A stretch of DNA of 64,000 bases from Cytobacillus oceanisediminis (GCF_003182355.1 NZ_QGTW01000001.1:310001-374000); one strand, 5' to 3'; shown: positions 25,052 through 35,764, counted from the first letter of the stretch. The notes: generated from the letters alone by a model not told the origin. Numbers and translations: made by a program.

Positions 25052-25295
25052 ACCTTTCTCCTGTTTTGCAGCAAAGTAAACTGCTCTTAATTAGCTATAA
25101 AGGAATTTATGCACCTCTTTATTCTGTGCTCTGTACTTTGAAAATTAATCAGGCTCCAGGAATTAATGTTCCGGATAAGGGATGCCTGAGAAAATCATGA
25201 GGGAAAATGTTAGAATGTCTTTTTCTTTTACTTATTTAATTTTCTCGCCATAAAAGATGTCTTTTGTTCATTTTACTCTTAATGTATATTTGATA

Positions 25296-25835
25296 TTAAA
25301 ATTCAATTCCCTTAACAGCTGGAATGCCCTCATCATAATAGTGTTTAATTGGCTTCATTTCGGTTACAAGATCAGCTAATTCAATGATTTCCTTCTTTGC
25401 GGAGCGTCCAGTTATCACAATATACGTATCTTTCCGATATTTTTGTATAAAATCAATAACCTCTTGCAAAGGGAGAACATCCTCCGTTGGAAACCTGTCA
25501 ATAGCAAGCGCATTGTTTAATTCATCAAGAATTAAAACATCATAGACTTCCTGCTCCAGCTTCTCCTTAACGAATCCCCATGCGCTTCTTAAAGCTTTCC
25601 GATGCTCCTCTGGTGTTTTAGTCCATGTGAAACCAATACCTGTCTGGTACATTTCAATCCCTAACTTATCAAATATCATTTTTTCTCCATAAGTTCTTTG
25701 GGGAGATTTAATGAATTGAACGACTAGCGCTTTCATCCCTCTTCCTGTTGCACGGATTGCTACTCCCAGTGCCGCTGTAGTCTTCCCTTTTCCATCACCC
25801 GTATAAACCAGCACTAGTCCCTTTGAATGACTCAT
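25296..25835 (-). CDS. btuR: Cob(I)yrinic acid a,c-diamide adenosyltransferase (BtuR/CobO type)
   Basis: The 179-residue protein has the P-loop VYTGDGKGKTTAALG at its N-terminus, QFIKSPQRTYGEKM and DVLILDELNNAL (Walker B-like), all characteristic of the CobA/CobO/BtuR family. This family transfers the adenosyl group of ATP to cob(I)alamin or its corrinoid precursor. It is the last gene of the cobalamin operon, 16 bp after the nitroreductase-like gene, as in the B. megaterium cobI operon. Confidence 0.9.
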   Translation of the reverse strand: MSHSKGLVLVYTGDGKGKTTAALGVAIRATGRGMKALVVQFIKSPQRTYGEKMIFDKLGIEMYQTGIGFTWTKTPEEHRKALRSAWGFVKEKLEQEVYDVLILDELNNALAIDRFPTEDVLPLQEVIDFIQKYRKDTYIVITGRSAKKEIIELADLVTEMKPIKHYYDEGIPAVKGIEF

Positions 25836-25851
25836 CCAACATTCCTCCCTC

Positions 25852-26424
25852 TTAAGATAGCCAACTTGTTTTTTCTGAGTAGGAGGTACGCTTTTTTTCC
25901 TTAATTTTTCCGGCGTCCTCTTCAGCTGGATATCCTATAAACACGCTGCCTATAACCTTTTTACTATCAGGCAAGGATAAAAACTGCCTTAATCGATTAT
26001 CACGGACTAATCCAACTCCCCGGGTTCTCCATACAAACCCCAATCCTAACTCCTCCGCTGCCAGCCACATTGAATGAATGGCACAGCAAGTAGCATACTC
26101 GTTATCGGCAGAAGCTTCTTCATCTCCGATTACCATATCTGCTGTTACGGCAATAATGACAGGCGTGTTTTTAACAACCCTTACCGAGCTTTCTATTAAG
26201 TTAGGCTTAGTCGGAAACCTTTCTTTCAAATAATCCAGTGCAAGCTCCTCAAATTGGAGCTTTTTTTCACCTTGAATTACATAAAAGCCCCATGGCTCTC
26301 TCATACGGTCGTTTGGAGCAAGAGTTGCAGCATGCAGTAAATACTCAATTTTTTCTCGTTCAATATTTGAAGATTGATAATTTCTGATAGCTCTTCTGCT
26401 TTGTAGAATATCTATTACAGACAT
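25852..26424 (-). CDS. cbiY: Nitroreductase-family protein (CbiY position in cobI operon)
   Basis: The 190-residue FMN-dependent nitroreductase-fold protein has SRRAIRNYQSSNI near the N-terminus (FMN-binding RRxxRxY), LAPNDRMREPWGFYVI, AIHSMWLAAEELGLGFVW and GYPAE. The B. megaterium cobalamin operon has a gene called cbiY at this position. A role in corrin-ring reduction or in lower-ligand (BluB-like) chemistry has been suggested by location only. It lacks an obvious BluB-specific signature that I can name. The start is 26424, behind AAAGGAG. Confidence 0.7.
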   Translation of the reverse strand: MSVIDILQSRRAIRNYQSSNIEREKIEYLLHAATLAPNDRMREPWGFYVIQGEKKLQFEELALDYLKERFPTKPNLIESSVRVVKNTPVIIAVTADMVIGDEEASADNEYATCCAIHSMWLAAEELGLGFVWRTRGVGLVRDNRLRQFLSLPDSKKVIGSVFIGYPAEEDAGKIKEKKRTSYSEKTSWLS

Positions 26425-26472
26425 CAGGAACACTCCTTTCCGGCAATTAATAAATCAGCTCTTTATTTACAT

Positions 26473-27243
26473 TTATGTAAGAATTTCTTTAGCTTCTCCC
26501 TTGTACCACTTGATCTTTTCCCGTAATTTAACAACCTCTCCTACTAAAATAATGGCAGGATGTTCAATACCGGATTCCCTTACAGCATCTTCTATGGTGG
26601 CAAGATTGCCTGTCACTGTTTTTTGGCGTTCAGTCGTGCCCCACTGAATCACCGCAACTGGAGTAGTGGAACGCTTGCCATGACGCATCAGCTCTTTCGT
26701 AATATGCGGCAAATTGCCAACTCCCATGTAAAAAGCAATGGTATCACTGCCTTGGGCTAAAGCCGGCCAGTTAATCCCATCCATCTCTTTTTCCTTTCTC
26801 CCATGGCCCGTTACAATCGTAAAGGAAGTAGCATGGTCCCTATGTGTGACAGGAATTCCAGCATACGCTGGTGCTGCAATGCCTGATGTGACACCAGGAA
26901 CAATTTCAAAAGGAATATTATTCTCAGCCAGCACTTCAGCTTCTTCCCCAGCACGGCCAAAAACGCATGGGTCTCCCCCTTTTAAACGAGTGACCGTTTT
27001 GCCTTGAAGTGCTTTCTCTACTAATATTTGATGAATTTCCTCCTGGATTAACGCATGCCTTCCTGGTGATTTTCCAACATATATTAGCTCTGCCCCGTCT
27101 TTCGCGTAATGCAGCAGATCCTGATTAATTAAACGGTCGTAAGCAATGACATCCGCCTTTTTGATGCACTCCATGCCGTATAAAGTGATGAGCTTAATAT
27201 CCCCAGGTCCTGCTCCAACAAGATATACTATTCCTGCCTTCAT
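26473..27243 (-). CDS. cobA: Uroporphyrinogen-III C-methyltransferase (CobA/CysG-A)
   Basis: The 256-residue SAM-dependent methyltransferase makes precorrin-2 from uroporphyrinogen III. It has the family motifs VYLVGAGPGDIKLITLYG at the N-terminus, VGKSPGRHALIQEEI, RLKGGDPCVFGRAGEEAEVL, VPGVTSGIAAPAYAGIPVTH and VTGHGRK. It is a single-domain SUMT without the CysG dehydrogenase part. It provides the entry step for the corrin operon in which it sits. Confidence 0.92.
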   Translation of the reverse strand: MKAGIVYLVGAGPGDIKLITLYGMECIKKADVIAYDRLINQDLLHYAKDGAELIYVGKSPGRHALIQEEIHQILVEKALQGKTVTRLKGGDPCVFGRAGEEAEVLAENNIPFEIVPGVTSGIAAPAYAGIPVTHRDHATSFTIVTGHGRKEKEMDGINWPALAQGSDTIAFYMGVGNLPHITKELMRHGKRSTTPVAVIQWGTTERQKTVTGNLATIEDAVRESGIEHPAIILVGEVVKLREKIKWYKGEAKEILT

Positions 27244-27308
27244 TGTTATCCCCTTCCTGAAATGACAATCTCTTTTTCAAATCACTGCTTTTTCGTTTGA
27301 TAAAGAGG

Positions 27309-28826
27309 TCATTTAGTAATCTCACTCTTTTGGAACTCTTTCATCTTTTCATTAATATATTCCAGGTTAACATGCTGTCTAACGTGATCTGCCACCTGAT
27401 CAAAGGCTTTCTCTCGAACCTCGTTAAACGATATTCTTCCTGTAATGTCCTTCAGTCCTTTATGCCGGCGCACAGTATTAATGAAGTGCTCACGGAATAA
27501 ATCATTATGGAAAATTCCATGAAAATACGTTCCTATTACTCTCCCATCCTCACTTACACAGCCATCAAAGCTGTCTTTCGTTCTGATGAAAGGTGTATAG
27601 GTCCCTTCATATTTGGATCGGCCCATATGAATTTCATATCCTGTAACCATCACAGGACTATCAGGCGAGCATAGGAGCCCTTCAGAAAGGGTGGTCTTTT
27701 TATCTTCTGTAATAGTCGTATGGATAGGCAGCAGCTGGAATCCGGCTTGAGTTGAAGTGGAGGACTCTATATGGAACGGATCATTGACTGAATGGCCCAG
27801 CATTTGAAGTCCTCCGCAGATGCCAAATACACGTGTATGACCCCGGTCGTGTAAAGAAATGATTCTATCCATTAAACCGGTCTTTTTTAAAAACTGAAGA
27901 TCATCAATTGTATTTTTACTCCCTGGCAATATAACAACGTCAGGCTCTTTCAGCTGATCCGCATTCGAAACAAAGCGAATATGGCAATCAGGTTCGACCA
28001 GAAAAGGGTCAATATCTGTAAAGTTAGAGATTTTAGGATAGCGAATAACAGCTATATCCACCTCCTTTGTTTCATCCTGTTTATGGGTATACTGATCTAA
28101 AATGACAGAGTCCTCAGCATCTATATTTAAATTAGAAAGGTGAGGAATAACTCCTAATACAGGGATACCTGTATATTCTTCAAACCACGTTAACCCTGGT
28201 GTTAACAGTGAAATATCTCCATGAAACTTGTTTATGATCACTCCAATGATTCGTTTCTTTTCCTCCTCGGTCAAAAGCTGTAAAGTACCGACAAGACTTG
28301 CGAACACGCCTCCCTTTTCGATGTCGCCAACTAAAATAACAGGCGCATTGGCTATATTGGCCACACGCATGTTTACGAGCTCACGGTCATTTAAGTTCAC
28401 TTCAGCAGGACTGCCCGCACCTTCAATCACAATTCTTTCAAATGAATTAGAAAGTGAAGATAGCGCGTCTTGTATTAAGCCCAATCCTTTTTCAAAAAAA
28501 TCCCGCCGATATTCGCCCGCCTTCATGTTTTTATAGGGCTTCCCATGGACAACAATTTGTGATTCATTTTCCCTTGTAGGTTTAATCAAGATGGGATTCA
28601 TATCGGTTGTTGCTAGCACACCCGCTGCCTCTGCCTGTACACCCTGGGCCCTCCCAATTTCCTTCCCATCAATTGTAATATAGGAATTCAGAGCCATATT
28701 TTGGGACTTAAAAGGGGCTGTAGAGTGCCCATCCTGCTTAAAGATCCTGCAAAAAGCAGTCACAAGAACACTTTTTCCTACATCGGAATTTGTGCCTTGT
28801 ATCATAAGGGGAAGCGCCTTATACAT
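27309..28826 (-). CDS. cbiP: Cobyric acid synthase (CbiP/CobQ)
   Basis: This 505-residue glutamine-dependent amidase amidates adenosylcobyrinic acid a,c-diamide at b, d, e and g. The N-terminal P-loop is GTNSDVGKSVLVTAF, followed by RAQGVQAEAAG and EGAGSPAEVNL. The C-terminal class I glutaminase domain has FGICGGLQMLG (nucleophile Cys, about 330) and YFHGIFHN (His). The start is ATG 28826, 6 nt after AAGGAGA. A longer reading to 28907 runs deep into cbiA. It overlaps the cbiA stop by 8 nt. Confidence 0.9.
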   Translation of the reverse strand: MYKALPLMIQGTNSDVGKSVLVTAFCRIFKQDGHSTAPFKSQNMALNSYITIDGKEIGRAQGVQAEAAGVLATTDMNPILIKPTRENESQIVVHGKPYKNMKAGEYRRDFFEKGLGLIQDALSSLSNSFERIVIEGAGSPAEVNLNDRELVNMRVANIANAPVILVGDIEKGGVFASLVGTLQLLTEEEKKRIIGVIINKFHGDISLLTPGLTWFEEYTGIPVLGVIPHLSNLNIDAEDSVILDQYTHKQDETKEVDIAVIRYPKISNFTDIDPFLVEPDCHIRFVSNADQLKEPDVVILPGSKNTIDDLQFLKKTGLMDRIISLHDRGHTRVFGICGGLQMLGHSVNDPFHIESSTSTQAGFQLLPIHTTITEDKKTTLSEGLLCSPDSPVMVTGYEIHMGRSKYEGTYTPFIRTKDSFDGCVSEDGRVIGTYFHGIFHNDLFREHFINTVRRHKGLKDITGRISFNEVREKAFDQVADHVRQHVNLEYINEKMKEFQKSEITK

Positions 28827-30189
28827 AAACATTCTCCTTACATTTTGCGATCCAATTTTGAACAAGCTCTGGACAAGAAGCAAAATGAATATGTGTATAA
28901 CCCGCAACCAGATTGTATTTCATAAATCCCTCTTTTTTCTGACCGCGCATACCTTTGCTGGAGTATGCATGGTTCTCCGTCTCGTTCGTTTCGAAAGTGG
29001 AATAATGGAACTCATGTCCTCTAGCCTGTATATTCTCAGCCAATAAGAAGTTACCGGGCTCACCGGTTACTTCTCGATAACCAAGAGCTGCCAGTTTGGG
29101 CTGCATCTTGACTTTTCCTGGTATGATCCCGACCATGCTGTACTCGTGCTGTTCAGTTGTTGTGATTGCTTCTGTTAAGTACATATATCCGCCGCATTCT
29201 GCAAGAGTTGGCAAACCGCTTTCAACAGCTTCCTTGATAGAGATTTTGACTTCCATGTTTACACTTAGCCGATGAGCATATTCTTCAGGGAAGCCTCCGC
29301 CGATATAAAGCCCATCCACATTAGGCGGCAGGTCCTCTCCTGCTAAGGGTGAAAAATAAACAAGTTCCGCTCCGGCAGCTTGTAACATTTCAAGATTTTC
29401 AGGATAATAAAAATTAAAGGCTGCATCTTTGGCTACAGCAATTCGAACTGATTTTTCGCTATTTTCCTTCTCAAATAGGGAAGCAGAATCTCCTTGTAAA
29501 ACGTTAGCTTTTGAAAGCTTGATAATCTCGTCAATGTCTATTGTTTTTTCTGCCAGTTCGCCAAGCTGCTGAAAGAATGGCTGAAGCTCGCCCCGTTCTA
29601 TGGACGGAATTAAGCCCAGATGTCTTTCAGGAATTTCAATATCAAGCTCCCGCTGTAAATACCCAATAACCGGGATGCTGCATTCCTGTTCAATTGCCGT
29701 TTTGACAATCCTGTAATGTCCCTCGCTTCCCACTTTGTTCGCGATAACCCCCACAATATTTGGACCCTCGGCAAGCATTTGAAAGCCCTTCACGATCGCT
29801 GCTGCACTTCTTGCCATGCTTGCACAATTCACAACTAAAATAACCGGACTTTCTGTTATCATGCTGATCTCAGCGGTACTGCCTGCATTTGTACGGGGGT
29901 TCTTTCCATCAAAAAAACCCATCACTCCTTCTATAATGGAGATATCAGCTCCCTTGCTGCCGCGAACATAAATATCCCTCACTGTTTCCTCACGCAGCAT
30001 CCAGCTATCCAGATTGCGTGCAGGCCTTCCTGTTACCGCTGTATGATAACTTGGATCAATATAATCAGGTCCGCATTTAAAGCCTTGAACTTCTAACCCG
30101 CGAGATTTCAGCGCGCTCATCAGGCCAATGGTTAAGGTCGTTTTCCCAACCCCGCTGCCGGTCCCGGCAATTACCAATCTTCTGTCCAT
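28819..30189 (-). CDS. cbiA: Cobyrinate a,c-diamide synthase (CbiA)
   Basis: The 456-residue ATP- and glutamine-dependent amidotransferase has the P-loop GTGSGVGKTTLTIGL (about 8-22), EGVMGFFDGK (about 90), GGGFPEEYAHRL and the glutaminase Cys in LAECGGYMYL. It amidates the a and c side chains of cobyrinic acid. The ATG at 30189 lies behind ACCGGGGTGG. The in-frame GTG at 30198 falls within that site. It follows cbiG by 30 nt. Confidence 0.9.
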   Translation of the reverse strand: MDRRLVIAGTGSGVGKTTLTIGLMSALKSRGLEVQGFKCGPDYIDPSYHTAVTGRPARNLDSWMLREETVRDIYVRGSKGADISIIEGVMGFFDGKNPRTNAGSTAEISMITESPVILVVNCASMARSAAAIVKGFQMLAEGPNIVGVIANKVGSEGHYRIVKTAIEQECSIPVIGYLQRELDIEIPERHLGLIPSIERGELQPFFQQLGELAEKTIDIDEIIKLSKANVLQGDSASLFEKENSEKSVRIAVAKDAAFNFYYPENLEMLQAAGAELVYFSPLAGEDLPPNVDGLYIGGGFPEEYAHRLSVNMEVKISIKEAVESGLPTLAECGGYMYLTEAITTTEQHEYSMVGIIPGKVKMQPKLAALGYREVTGEPGNFLLAENIQARGHEFHYSTFETNETENHAYSSKGMRGQKKEGFMKYNLVAGYTHIHFASCPELVQNWIAKCKENVYV

Positions 30190-30219
30190 TATGTCCACCC
30201 CGGTTTCATCAAAATGCTG

Positions 30220-31347
30220 TTACACAAAAGGAATGACTGCAACAGAGATCGTCACATTCCCTGATTTCTTTTTTACAAGCTCTAATTCTTTTGCTCCGCT
30301 GTATAATAGAGCAGCAGGTTCGCTGACACCATATGATCCGGTAAACTTAAAAACGGTATCAGAAGGCTGCTGTATGGGAATGGTGTTCAATTCCTCAGGT
30401 GTAAAGCAATGAAAGTCCCAGCCAAATTTTTTAACAGCCTCCAAAAGGCCGTCTTCATCCTTTTTTAAATCAATCGTACAGATCGCTTTTACGCTTTTTA
30501 TTGAGAAATTCAATTCAGTCAGGGTGTTTTCAATAACCGATTCAATTTCTGAGCTCTCTGTACCCCGATTGCATCCAATACCTAACACAATCACCTTCGG
30601 ACGATACAGAACACCATTTTCAAGAATCATTTCCTCATACGGCTGCAAGTTCCGGTGAGTCACGATCAATGCCGCGCTGGGCTTTGCTTCCAGCGCATGT
30701 TTGATGCTGGGATAGGTTTTTATATTGTCCGGCAATGGCCTGTCATAAGTCCACCACCCCTTTTCACCGGATTCCTGAACGACAGCTACATGTTCTTCAT
30801 TTACAACAGATGCACTGACCGGGGTCAGTTTGTCTGCTGATTCCCACACCCAGCCAAACCGTTTTCCAAACAGGTCGACTGGAATGGTCTTTTGAACGTC
30901 TGAAGCAGTCGTAATAACGGGTTTGGCCCCAATGAGCGCGGCAATTTCTCTAGTAAGCTCATTCGCCCCGCCCAAATGTCCGGAAAGCACACTAATGGCA
31001 TGCTCTCCCTTATCATCAATCACAACAACACCAGGGTCGGTTTTTTTATCCTTAAGAAGCGGCGCAATCATTCTGACAACAGCACCGAGGGAAATGATTA
31101 AAATGATTCCTTTATAATTCTGAAAAAGGGAAGGCAATAGTAGACGAACACTGCCATCGAACATGTTAATTCCGGCATTCTCCTCATCCCCTTTTTCAAA
31201 CTTGGACATATAATATACATCACCTGTTTGCAATGCGGAGTGAAGCTTTCGGGCAAGTTCCACACCATGCTTGGTAATCGCCACGATTGCATAGGGGCTG
31301 GCTGCATTAATTTCAGCGTTCTTTCCCTCTTCTAAAAGAAGTGTCAT
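30220..31347 (-). CDS. cbiG: Cobalt-precorrin-5A hydrolase (CbiG)
   Basis: The 375-residue protein opens the lactone ring of cobalt-precorrin-5A, releasing acetaldehyde. It has an N-terminal CbiG domain (AIVAITKHGVELARKLH, and SLGAVVRMIAPLL with HLGGANELTREIA) and a C-terminal CbiG/CobE-like domain starting at VLGIGCNRGTESSEIESVI (about 265-283). Its start overlaps the cbiF stop by 4 nt, which implies translational coupling. Confidence 0.88.
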   Translation of the reverse strand: MTLLLEEGKNAEINAASPYAIVAITKHGVELARKLHSALQTGDVYYMSKFEKGDEENAGINMFDGSVRLLLPSLFQNYKGIILIISLGAVVRMIAPLLKDKKTDPGVVVIDDKGEHAISVLSGHLGGANELTREIAALIGAKPVITTASDVQKTIPVDLFGKRFGWVWESADKLTPVSASVVNEEHVAVVQESGEKGWWTYDRPLPDNIKTYPSIKHALEAKPSAALIVTHRNLQPYEEMILENGVLYRPKVIVLGIGCNRGTESSEIESVIENTLTELNFSIKSVKAICTIDLKKDEDGLLEAVKKFGWDFHCFTPEELNTIPIQQPSDTVFKFTGSYGVSEPAALLYSGAKELELVKKKSGNVTISVAVIPFV

Positions 31348-32117
31348 GACGTTACCCCTTTTCTAAACCCATGTGTAAATTCTTTATCGTAAAGTTTAGA
31401 GCGATAATTTTTTTCGTGAATTCTTTCATCAAGTGCCCATCCGGCTAAAATCATTGCCTGCTTGCGTACACCGTTCATCTTCATATCCTCGTCAAGATGC
31501 TCAAGGGTTGAACGCACGATTTTTTGGTCTGGCCACGTCGCTTTATATACGACGGCCACCGGGGTTTCAGGACTCCACCCTGCATCCAGAAATTCCTTCA
31601 CCACTTTTTTTGTTAGAGTGGCACTTAAGAAAAGAGCGATCGTACAATGGTGCTTTGCTAAGTCCTTAAGCTTTTCTGCTTCAGGGACAGGGGTTCTTCC
31701 TTCTGCGCGGGTAAGGATGACAGTTTGAGTAAGATCCGGAATCGTTAATTCCGCCCCAAGTACAGCTGCCGATGCAAAGACCGAGCTGACGCCAGGAATG
31801 ATTTCTGCCTCGATCCCTTTTTCTTTTAAAAGCACCATTTGCTCCAAAATAGCACCATAAACAGCTGGGTCGCCTGTATGAACACGAACAACTTTTTTCC
31901 CCAGTTTGACTCGGTCAGCCATTACTTCAACCATTTCTTCCAGATGCATCCCGGCCGTTTTTAATACTTCGGCATCCCCTCTTGCCTGCTGGATGAGTTC
32001 CTCACTGACGAGGGAGTCTGCATAAAGAACGACATCGGCTTCCTTTAACGTATTTAGTCCTCTTACTGTAATTAAATCAGGGGCACCTGGTCCCGCTCCG
32101 ATGATTTTAACCTTCAT
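31344..32117 (-). CDS. cbiF: Cobalt-precorrin-4 C11-methyltransferase (CbiF)
   Basis: The 257-residue SAM methyltransferase of the corrin group has IGAGPGAPDLITVRGLN at the N-terminus, HLEEMVEVMADRVK, RVHTGDPAVYGAILEQM and PGVSSVFASAAVLGAELTIP. The tetrapyrrole methylase fold and the TVILTRAEGRTPVPE segment place it with CobM/CbiF. It shares one base with the cbiL stop (ATGA-type overlap region). Confidence 0.9.
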   Translation of the reverse strand: MKVKIIGAGPGAPDLITVRGLNTLKEADVVLYADSLVSEELIQQARGDAEVLKTAGMHLEEMVEVMADRVKLGKKVVRVHTGDPAVYGAILEQMVLLKEKGIEAEIIPGVSSVFASAAVLGAELTIPDLTQTVILTRAEGRTPVPEAEKLKDLAKHHCTIALFLSATLTKKVVKEFLDAGWSPETPVAVVYKATWPDQKIVRSTLEHLDEDMKMNGVRKQAMILAGWALDERIHEKNYRSKLYDKEFTHGFRKGVTS

Positions 32118-32818
32118 TATTTTCTCACCACCATTAGTGTTAAATATTCTAATTCCGCCCGGTCCAGCTCACGGACATCCCAAATGATTTCTTCCTTTGA
32201 TGTAACCTTCGTCACGACAGAAGCCTTATGTAATAAATCAAGATCACGAAGAACCTCTAGCATCAAATCAATTACTTTAGCTACTTTAATAAAAATCACA
32301 CAATCATTTTCCACTAATACTTTTTTCATTGCGTCATAGTCTTCCCGTGCAGGAACAATTGCCACATGGTCGTCGCCTTCCGCAAGAGGCAGGCCAAGTC
32401 TGGAAGCTGCCCCATTTATAGAAGAAATGCCTGGCACTGTCTGAATCTCCACCTCAGGATGCCGCTCCTTCATCAGCTTCATCATATGGATAAATGTACT
32501 GTATAAAAGAGGGTCCCCTTCTGTAACAAAAGCGACATTCTTTCCTTCCCGAAGTTTCTCCCACACTGCTTCTACCGTATTGGTCCATTCTCTTTCTAAA
32601 ATTGCGGGATCTTTTGTCATTGGGAATACCAATCCAAGCATTTCTTTTTCACCTGGGTTTACATATACATCGATAATTTGATGGGCATAGCTTTTGCTTC
32701 CTTTACGCTTTTTCGGGTAGGCAATAACAGGAGATTCCTTTAGTGTGCGGAAGGCTTTAACAGTGATGAGCTCGGGATCACCGGGCCCTACACCTAGCCC
32801 ATATAAAGTACCAGTCAT
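32117..32818 (-). CDS. cbiL: Cobalt-precorrin-2 C20-methyltransferase (CbiL)
   Basis: The 233-residue corrin methyltransferase has [20 protein letters not shown] at the N-terminus, [19 protein letters not shown] and [20 protein letters not shown]. These motifs are those of CobI/CbiL enzymes. It overlaps the upstream cbiET by 4 nt. Confidence 0.9.
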   Translation of the reverse strand: MTGTLYGLGVGPGDPELITVKAFRTLKESPVIAYPKKRKGSKSYAHQIIDVYVNPGEKEMLGLVFPMTKDPAILEREWTNTVEAVWEKLREGKNVAFVTEGDPLLYSTFIHMMKLMKERHPEVEIQTVPGISSINGAASRLGLPLAEGDDHVAIVPAREDYDAMKKVLVENDCVIFIKVAKVIDLMLEVLRDLDLLHKASVVTKVTSKEEIIWDVRELDRAELEYLTLMVVRK

Positions 32819-34026
32819 TCGTTTTCTTCCTTTCTTTTTGCCGTAATGATGTAAATAGGATTTAATGCATCAAATCTTGTTAACTTCAAGATTGGCTTAC
32901 TTCTTGATATTTGCGCCAGTGTAATAGATACATCAAAGCCTCTGGCTTTAAAAGCCTCAGCCCCCTTGGATAGAGATTCAATGGTAACTGCATTTAAAAC
33001 AATTCTTCCTTCTGGCTTCAGCCGGCTGCAGCAAACATCGAGAATTTCATCCATACCGCCTGCTGTGCCGCCAATAAATACCGAATCTGGATCTGAAAAG
33101 TCCTCCAGCCCATCTGGAGCAAGGCCATGCCGGACAACAAAATCCGTTCTGAATTTTTTCATATTTTCATAGCAGTTTGCTAAATCATGTTCATTTTTTT
33201 CAATGGCATAGACAGCCCCCTCACGGGCAATTCTTGCTGCTTCAATGGCCATGGAACCCGTACAGGTCCCAATATCCCAAACGATGCTGTCTTTTTTTAA
33301 GTTCATTTCACATAAACTCAGCACACGAACCTCTTTTTTAGTAATGAGTCCCTTATCTGGCTTTCGCTGTGAAAATTGATCATCCGCTATACCCATTGCC
33401 CATTCTGGTGAAGGCTTTACCCTCTTTAAAATGACAACATTAAGCGGCGAAAAGTCGATTTCCTCCATTTCCTGAAGCTCGTACCAGCCGCTGCGTTCGT
33501 TTATTCCGCCTAAATTTTCTGCAACGAACGCTTTATACTCGTTCATTTGAAACGAGCGCAAATATTGAGCAATACGCGGAGGGCTATTTTTTTCATCTGT
33601 TAATATCGCTATTAAAGCCCTGCCATCAATCCGCTGTGCAAGCCCTGTCATGCTCCTGCCATGGACACTTGTAAAATATGCATTTTGCCAGCTTTCCTTC
33701 ATTCTTGCAAAGGCAAGCTGGATGGAGCTTAAATAAGGATAGATTTCAACCTGCATTTTTTTGGATAAGTAGCTCCCGATCCCGTAAAAAAGCGGATCTC
33801 CCGAAGCTAATACAACCACACGCCTAATTTCGTTTTGAAGCCTTTCTGCCAGGGAGCTTAGACTGCCCTTAATAGCGATTTTCTCGCCAATATAATCCGG
33901 AAAGAAGCTCAGCTGGCGTTCCCCTCCTATTAATACTTCACTTTCATCTATCCATTTTTTATATAAAGGAAGAAGACTTGCTTGCCCCTCGTCACCAATT
34001 CCAATGATCTTTATATTCTTCGCCAT
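32815..34026 (-). CDS. cbiET: Cobalt-precorrin-7 methyltransferase/decarboxylase fusion (CbiET)
   Basis: The 403-residue fusion has an N-terminal CbiE domain (about 1-200: [37 protein letters not shown]) and a C-terminal CbiT domain (about 210-395) with [16 protein letters not shown] (SAM site) and [14 protein letters not shown]. Together they methylate C5 and C15 and decarboxylate the acetate chain at C12. The fused form is as in B. megaterium CbiET and in CobL. Its start lies inside the end of cbiD (35-nt overlap). Confidence 0.92.
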   Translation of the reverse strand: MAKNIKIIGIGDEGQASLLPLYKKWIDESEVLIGGERQLSFFPDYIGEKIAIKGSLSSLAERLQNEIRRVVVLASGDPLFYGIGSYLSKKMQVEIYPYLSSIQLAFARMKESWQNAYFTSVHGRSMTGLAQRIDGRALIAILTDEKNSPPRIAQYLRSFQMNEYKAFVAENLGGINERSGWYELQEMEEIDFSPLNVVILKRVKPSPEWAMGIADDQFSQRKPDKGLITKKEVRVLSLCEMNLKKDSIVWDIGTCTGSMAIEAARIAREGAVYAIEKNEHDLANCYENMKKFRTDFVVRHGLAPDGLEDFSDPDSVFIGGTAGGMDEILDVCCSRLKPEGRIVLNAVTIESLSKGAEAFKARGFDVSITLAQISRSKPILKLTRFDALNPIYIITAKRKEENE

Positions 34027-35113
34027 CTCTTACCGCCTTTCCCAGCAGCATTCCTTTCATGGTGTATATGCTTGTCTCCATTGAAATGCCGCCTTTAACT
34101 TCCTTTAATCCTTCTATGCAGCATGAATCACAAAGGCTATTAAAAAATTCTTCAAAGCCGTACGCATGCATAAGCTCTCCTGCTTGTGACGCTGTGTTTG
34201 ACCCGCGAACCTGTTCGATTATTTCAAGGTTGGCCCCGGCACTCTCAGCCAGATCAGCTAAAAACCCAAAGTCCACGGGTGCGCTCTTGGAATGCACCAT
34301 CATCACACCTTGAGCTATTTTGGAAAACTTCCCCATCATCCCCACCATAGATACCCGTTTAATACCTGCCCGCTTACATTGCTTCAATGTAAAGCCAACA
34401 AAGTCTCCCATTTCAATGAATGCATCTTCCGGGAGGGATGGATATTGTTTCATGGCAAATTTTTCACTTCTGCCGCCGGTTGTAATCACTACATGATGAC
34501 AGCCATTTACCTTGGCCACGTTAATGGCTGAGACGATGCTTGCCTTATAAGCAGAGGTGGAAAACGGAATAACCGTTCCCCTAGTCCCCAGAATGGAGAT
34601 GCCTCCTATTATCCCAAGCCTGCCATTCAGCGTTTTTTTGGCTATTTCCTCTCCTTCTGGAACAGAAATAATAATGCTGATTCCTCTTGAAACCTGAAAT
34701 TCATCAAGCACCTCTTGTGCGGATTCCAAAATCATTTTTCGCGGGACAGGATTGATAGCCGCTTCCCCAACAGGCACAGGGAGACCCTCTTTTGTCACAC
34801 GGCCTACGCCAATCCCGCCATCCAGCGTAATCCCGGGAGTATCAGACCAGGACACCTTCGACTGTATGAATGCCTTATGGGTTGCATCCGGATCATCTCC
34901 AGCATCTTTAATTGTCCCGGTTATGACTGAATCACTTTTAATTAGACATTCTTCCATTTGAAAAGTAACATATTTCCCAATCGGCAGATGGATGGTCGCT
35001 TCAAGCTGCTCTTCCTGTGTAATTAAGGCAGTTAAAGCAGCCTTTGTTGCAGCTGTTGCGCAAGCGCCTGTTGTGTAGCCTTGCCGTAATGGCTTTTCTG
35101 GTTTTGCTTCCAT
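33992..35113 (-). CDS. cbiD: Cobalt-precorrin-5B C1-methyltransferase (CbiD)
   Basis: The 373-residue protein has the hallmark N-terminus [19 protein letters not shown] (TTGxCAxAA), [52 protein letters not shown] and [14 protein letters not shown]. CbiD methylates C1 in the anaerobic route, which identifies the pathway as the early-cobalt-insertion type. Confidence 0.92.
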   Translation of the reverse strand: MEAKPEKPLRQGYTTGACATAATKAALTALITQEEQLEATIHLPIGKYVTFQMEECLIKSDSVITGTIKDAGDDPDATHKAFIQSKVSWSDTPGITLDGGIGVGRVTKEGLPVPVGEAAINPVPRKMILESAQEVLDEFQVSRGISIIISVPEGEEIAKKTLNGRLGIIGGISILGTRGTVIPFSTSAYKASIVSAINVAKVNGCHHVVITTGGRSEKFAMKQYPSLPEDAFIEMGDFVGFTLKQCKRAGIKRVSMVGMMGKFSKIAQGVMMVHSKSAPVDFGFLADLAESAGANLEIIEQVRGSNTASQAGELMHAYGFEEFFNSLCDSCCIEGLKEVKGGISMETSIYTMKGMLLGKAVRDGEEYKDHWNW

Positions 35114-35116
35114 TTC

Positions 35117-35764
35117 TTACTCCTGTTCAGCTAAGAGGGTAATCGCATTTAAAGCGGCAACAGTCACCGTGCTTCCGCCTTTTCTGCCGATATTTGTAAT
35201 AAAAGGAATATCCAGTTTGGCCAGTTCTTCTTTTGATTCAGGCGCTGAGACGAACCCGACAGGAAGGCCGATGACAAGGCCTGGTCTTGCTTCGCCTTCT
35301 TTAATTAGTCGAATGAGTTCTAACAAAGCTGTTGGAGCATTTCCAATTGCGAAAATGCCGCCGTCTGCTTCTTTAATGGCTTTTCTCATGGAAATAATGG
35401 CTCTTGTTGTATTTAAACGCTTTGCTTCCTCCATTACATCAGGGTCAGAAATATACACTCTTACATCTCCGCCATACTTCTCAATCCGCTGTTTGCTTAC
35501 CCCCGATTGAATCATTTGCACATCTGCCACTACCGGCTTTCCGCTGCGAACGGCCTCTATGCCTGAACGGATCGCATCACGGTGAAAAATCATGCTTTTT
35601 CCCAGTTCGAAATCAGCTGAAGCATGGATCACACGGCGGACAACCGGATATTGATCCTCAGTGAATGAATGCTCCCCAATCTCCTCATCGATCATTTCAA
35701 AGCTTTTTACTTCAATCATTTGGGGCTGAACGGTTATGGGTTTGAATGCTGTTTTAAAATCCAT
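35117..35764 (-). CDS. cbiC: Cobalt-precorrin-8 methylmutase (CbiC)
   Basis: The 215-residue enzyme moves the C11 methyl group to C12. The catalytic His lies in RVIHASADFELGKSM (about 47). AIGNAPTALLELIRLI and GLPVGFVSAPESKE are further family segments. It is 3 nt from cbiD. Unlike every other junction in the operon, it is separated from the upstream gene (cbiJ) by 341 bp occupied by phased repeat block C. Confidence 0.92.
   Translation of the reverse strand: MDFKTAFKPITVQPQMIEVKSFEMIDEEIGEHSFTEDQYPVVRRVIHASADFELGKSMIFHRDAIRSGIEAVRSGKPVVADVQMIQSGVSKQRIEKYGGDVRVYISDPDVMEEAKRLNTTRAIISMRKAIKEADGGIFAIGNAPTALLELIRLIKEGEARPGLVIGLPVGFVSAPESKEELAKLDIPFITNIGRKGGSTVTVAALNAITLLAEQE

Noticed and set aside
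24797..25096. About 100-codon open frame on the minus strand
   Set aside because: It runs through a terminator stem and the weak repeat block F, has no start with a binding site at its 5' end, and shows no motif.
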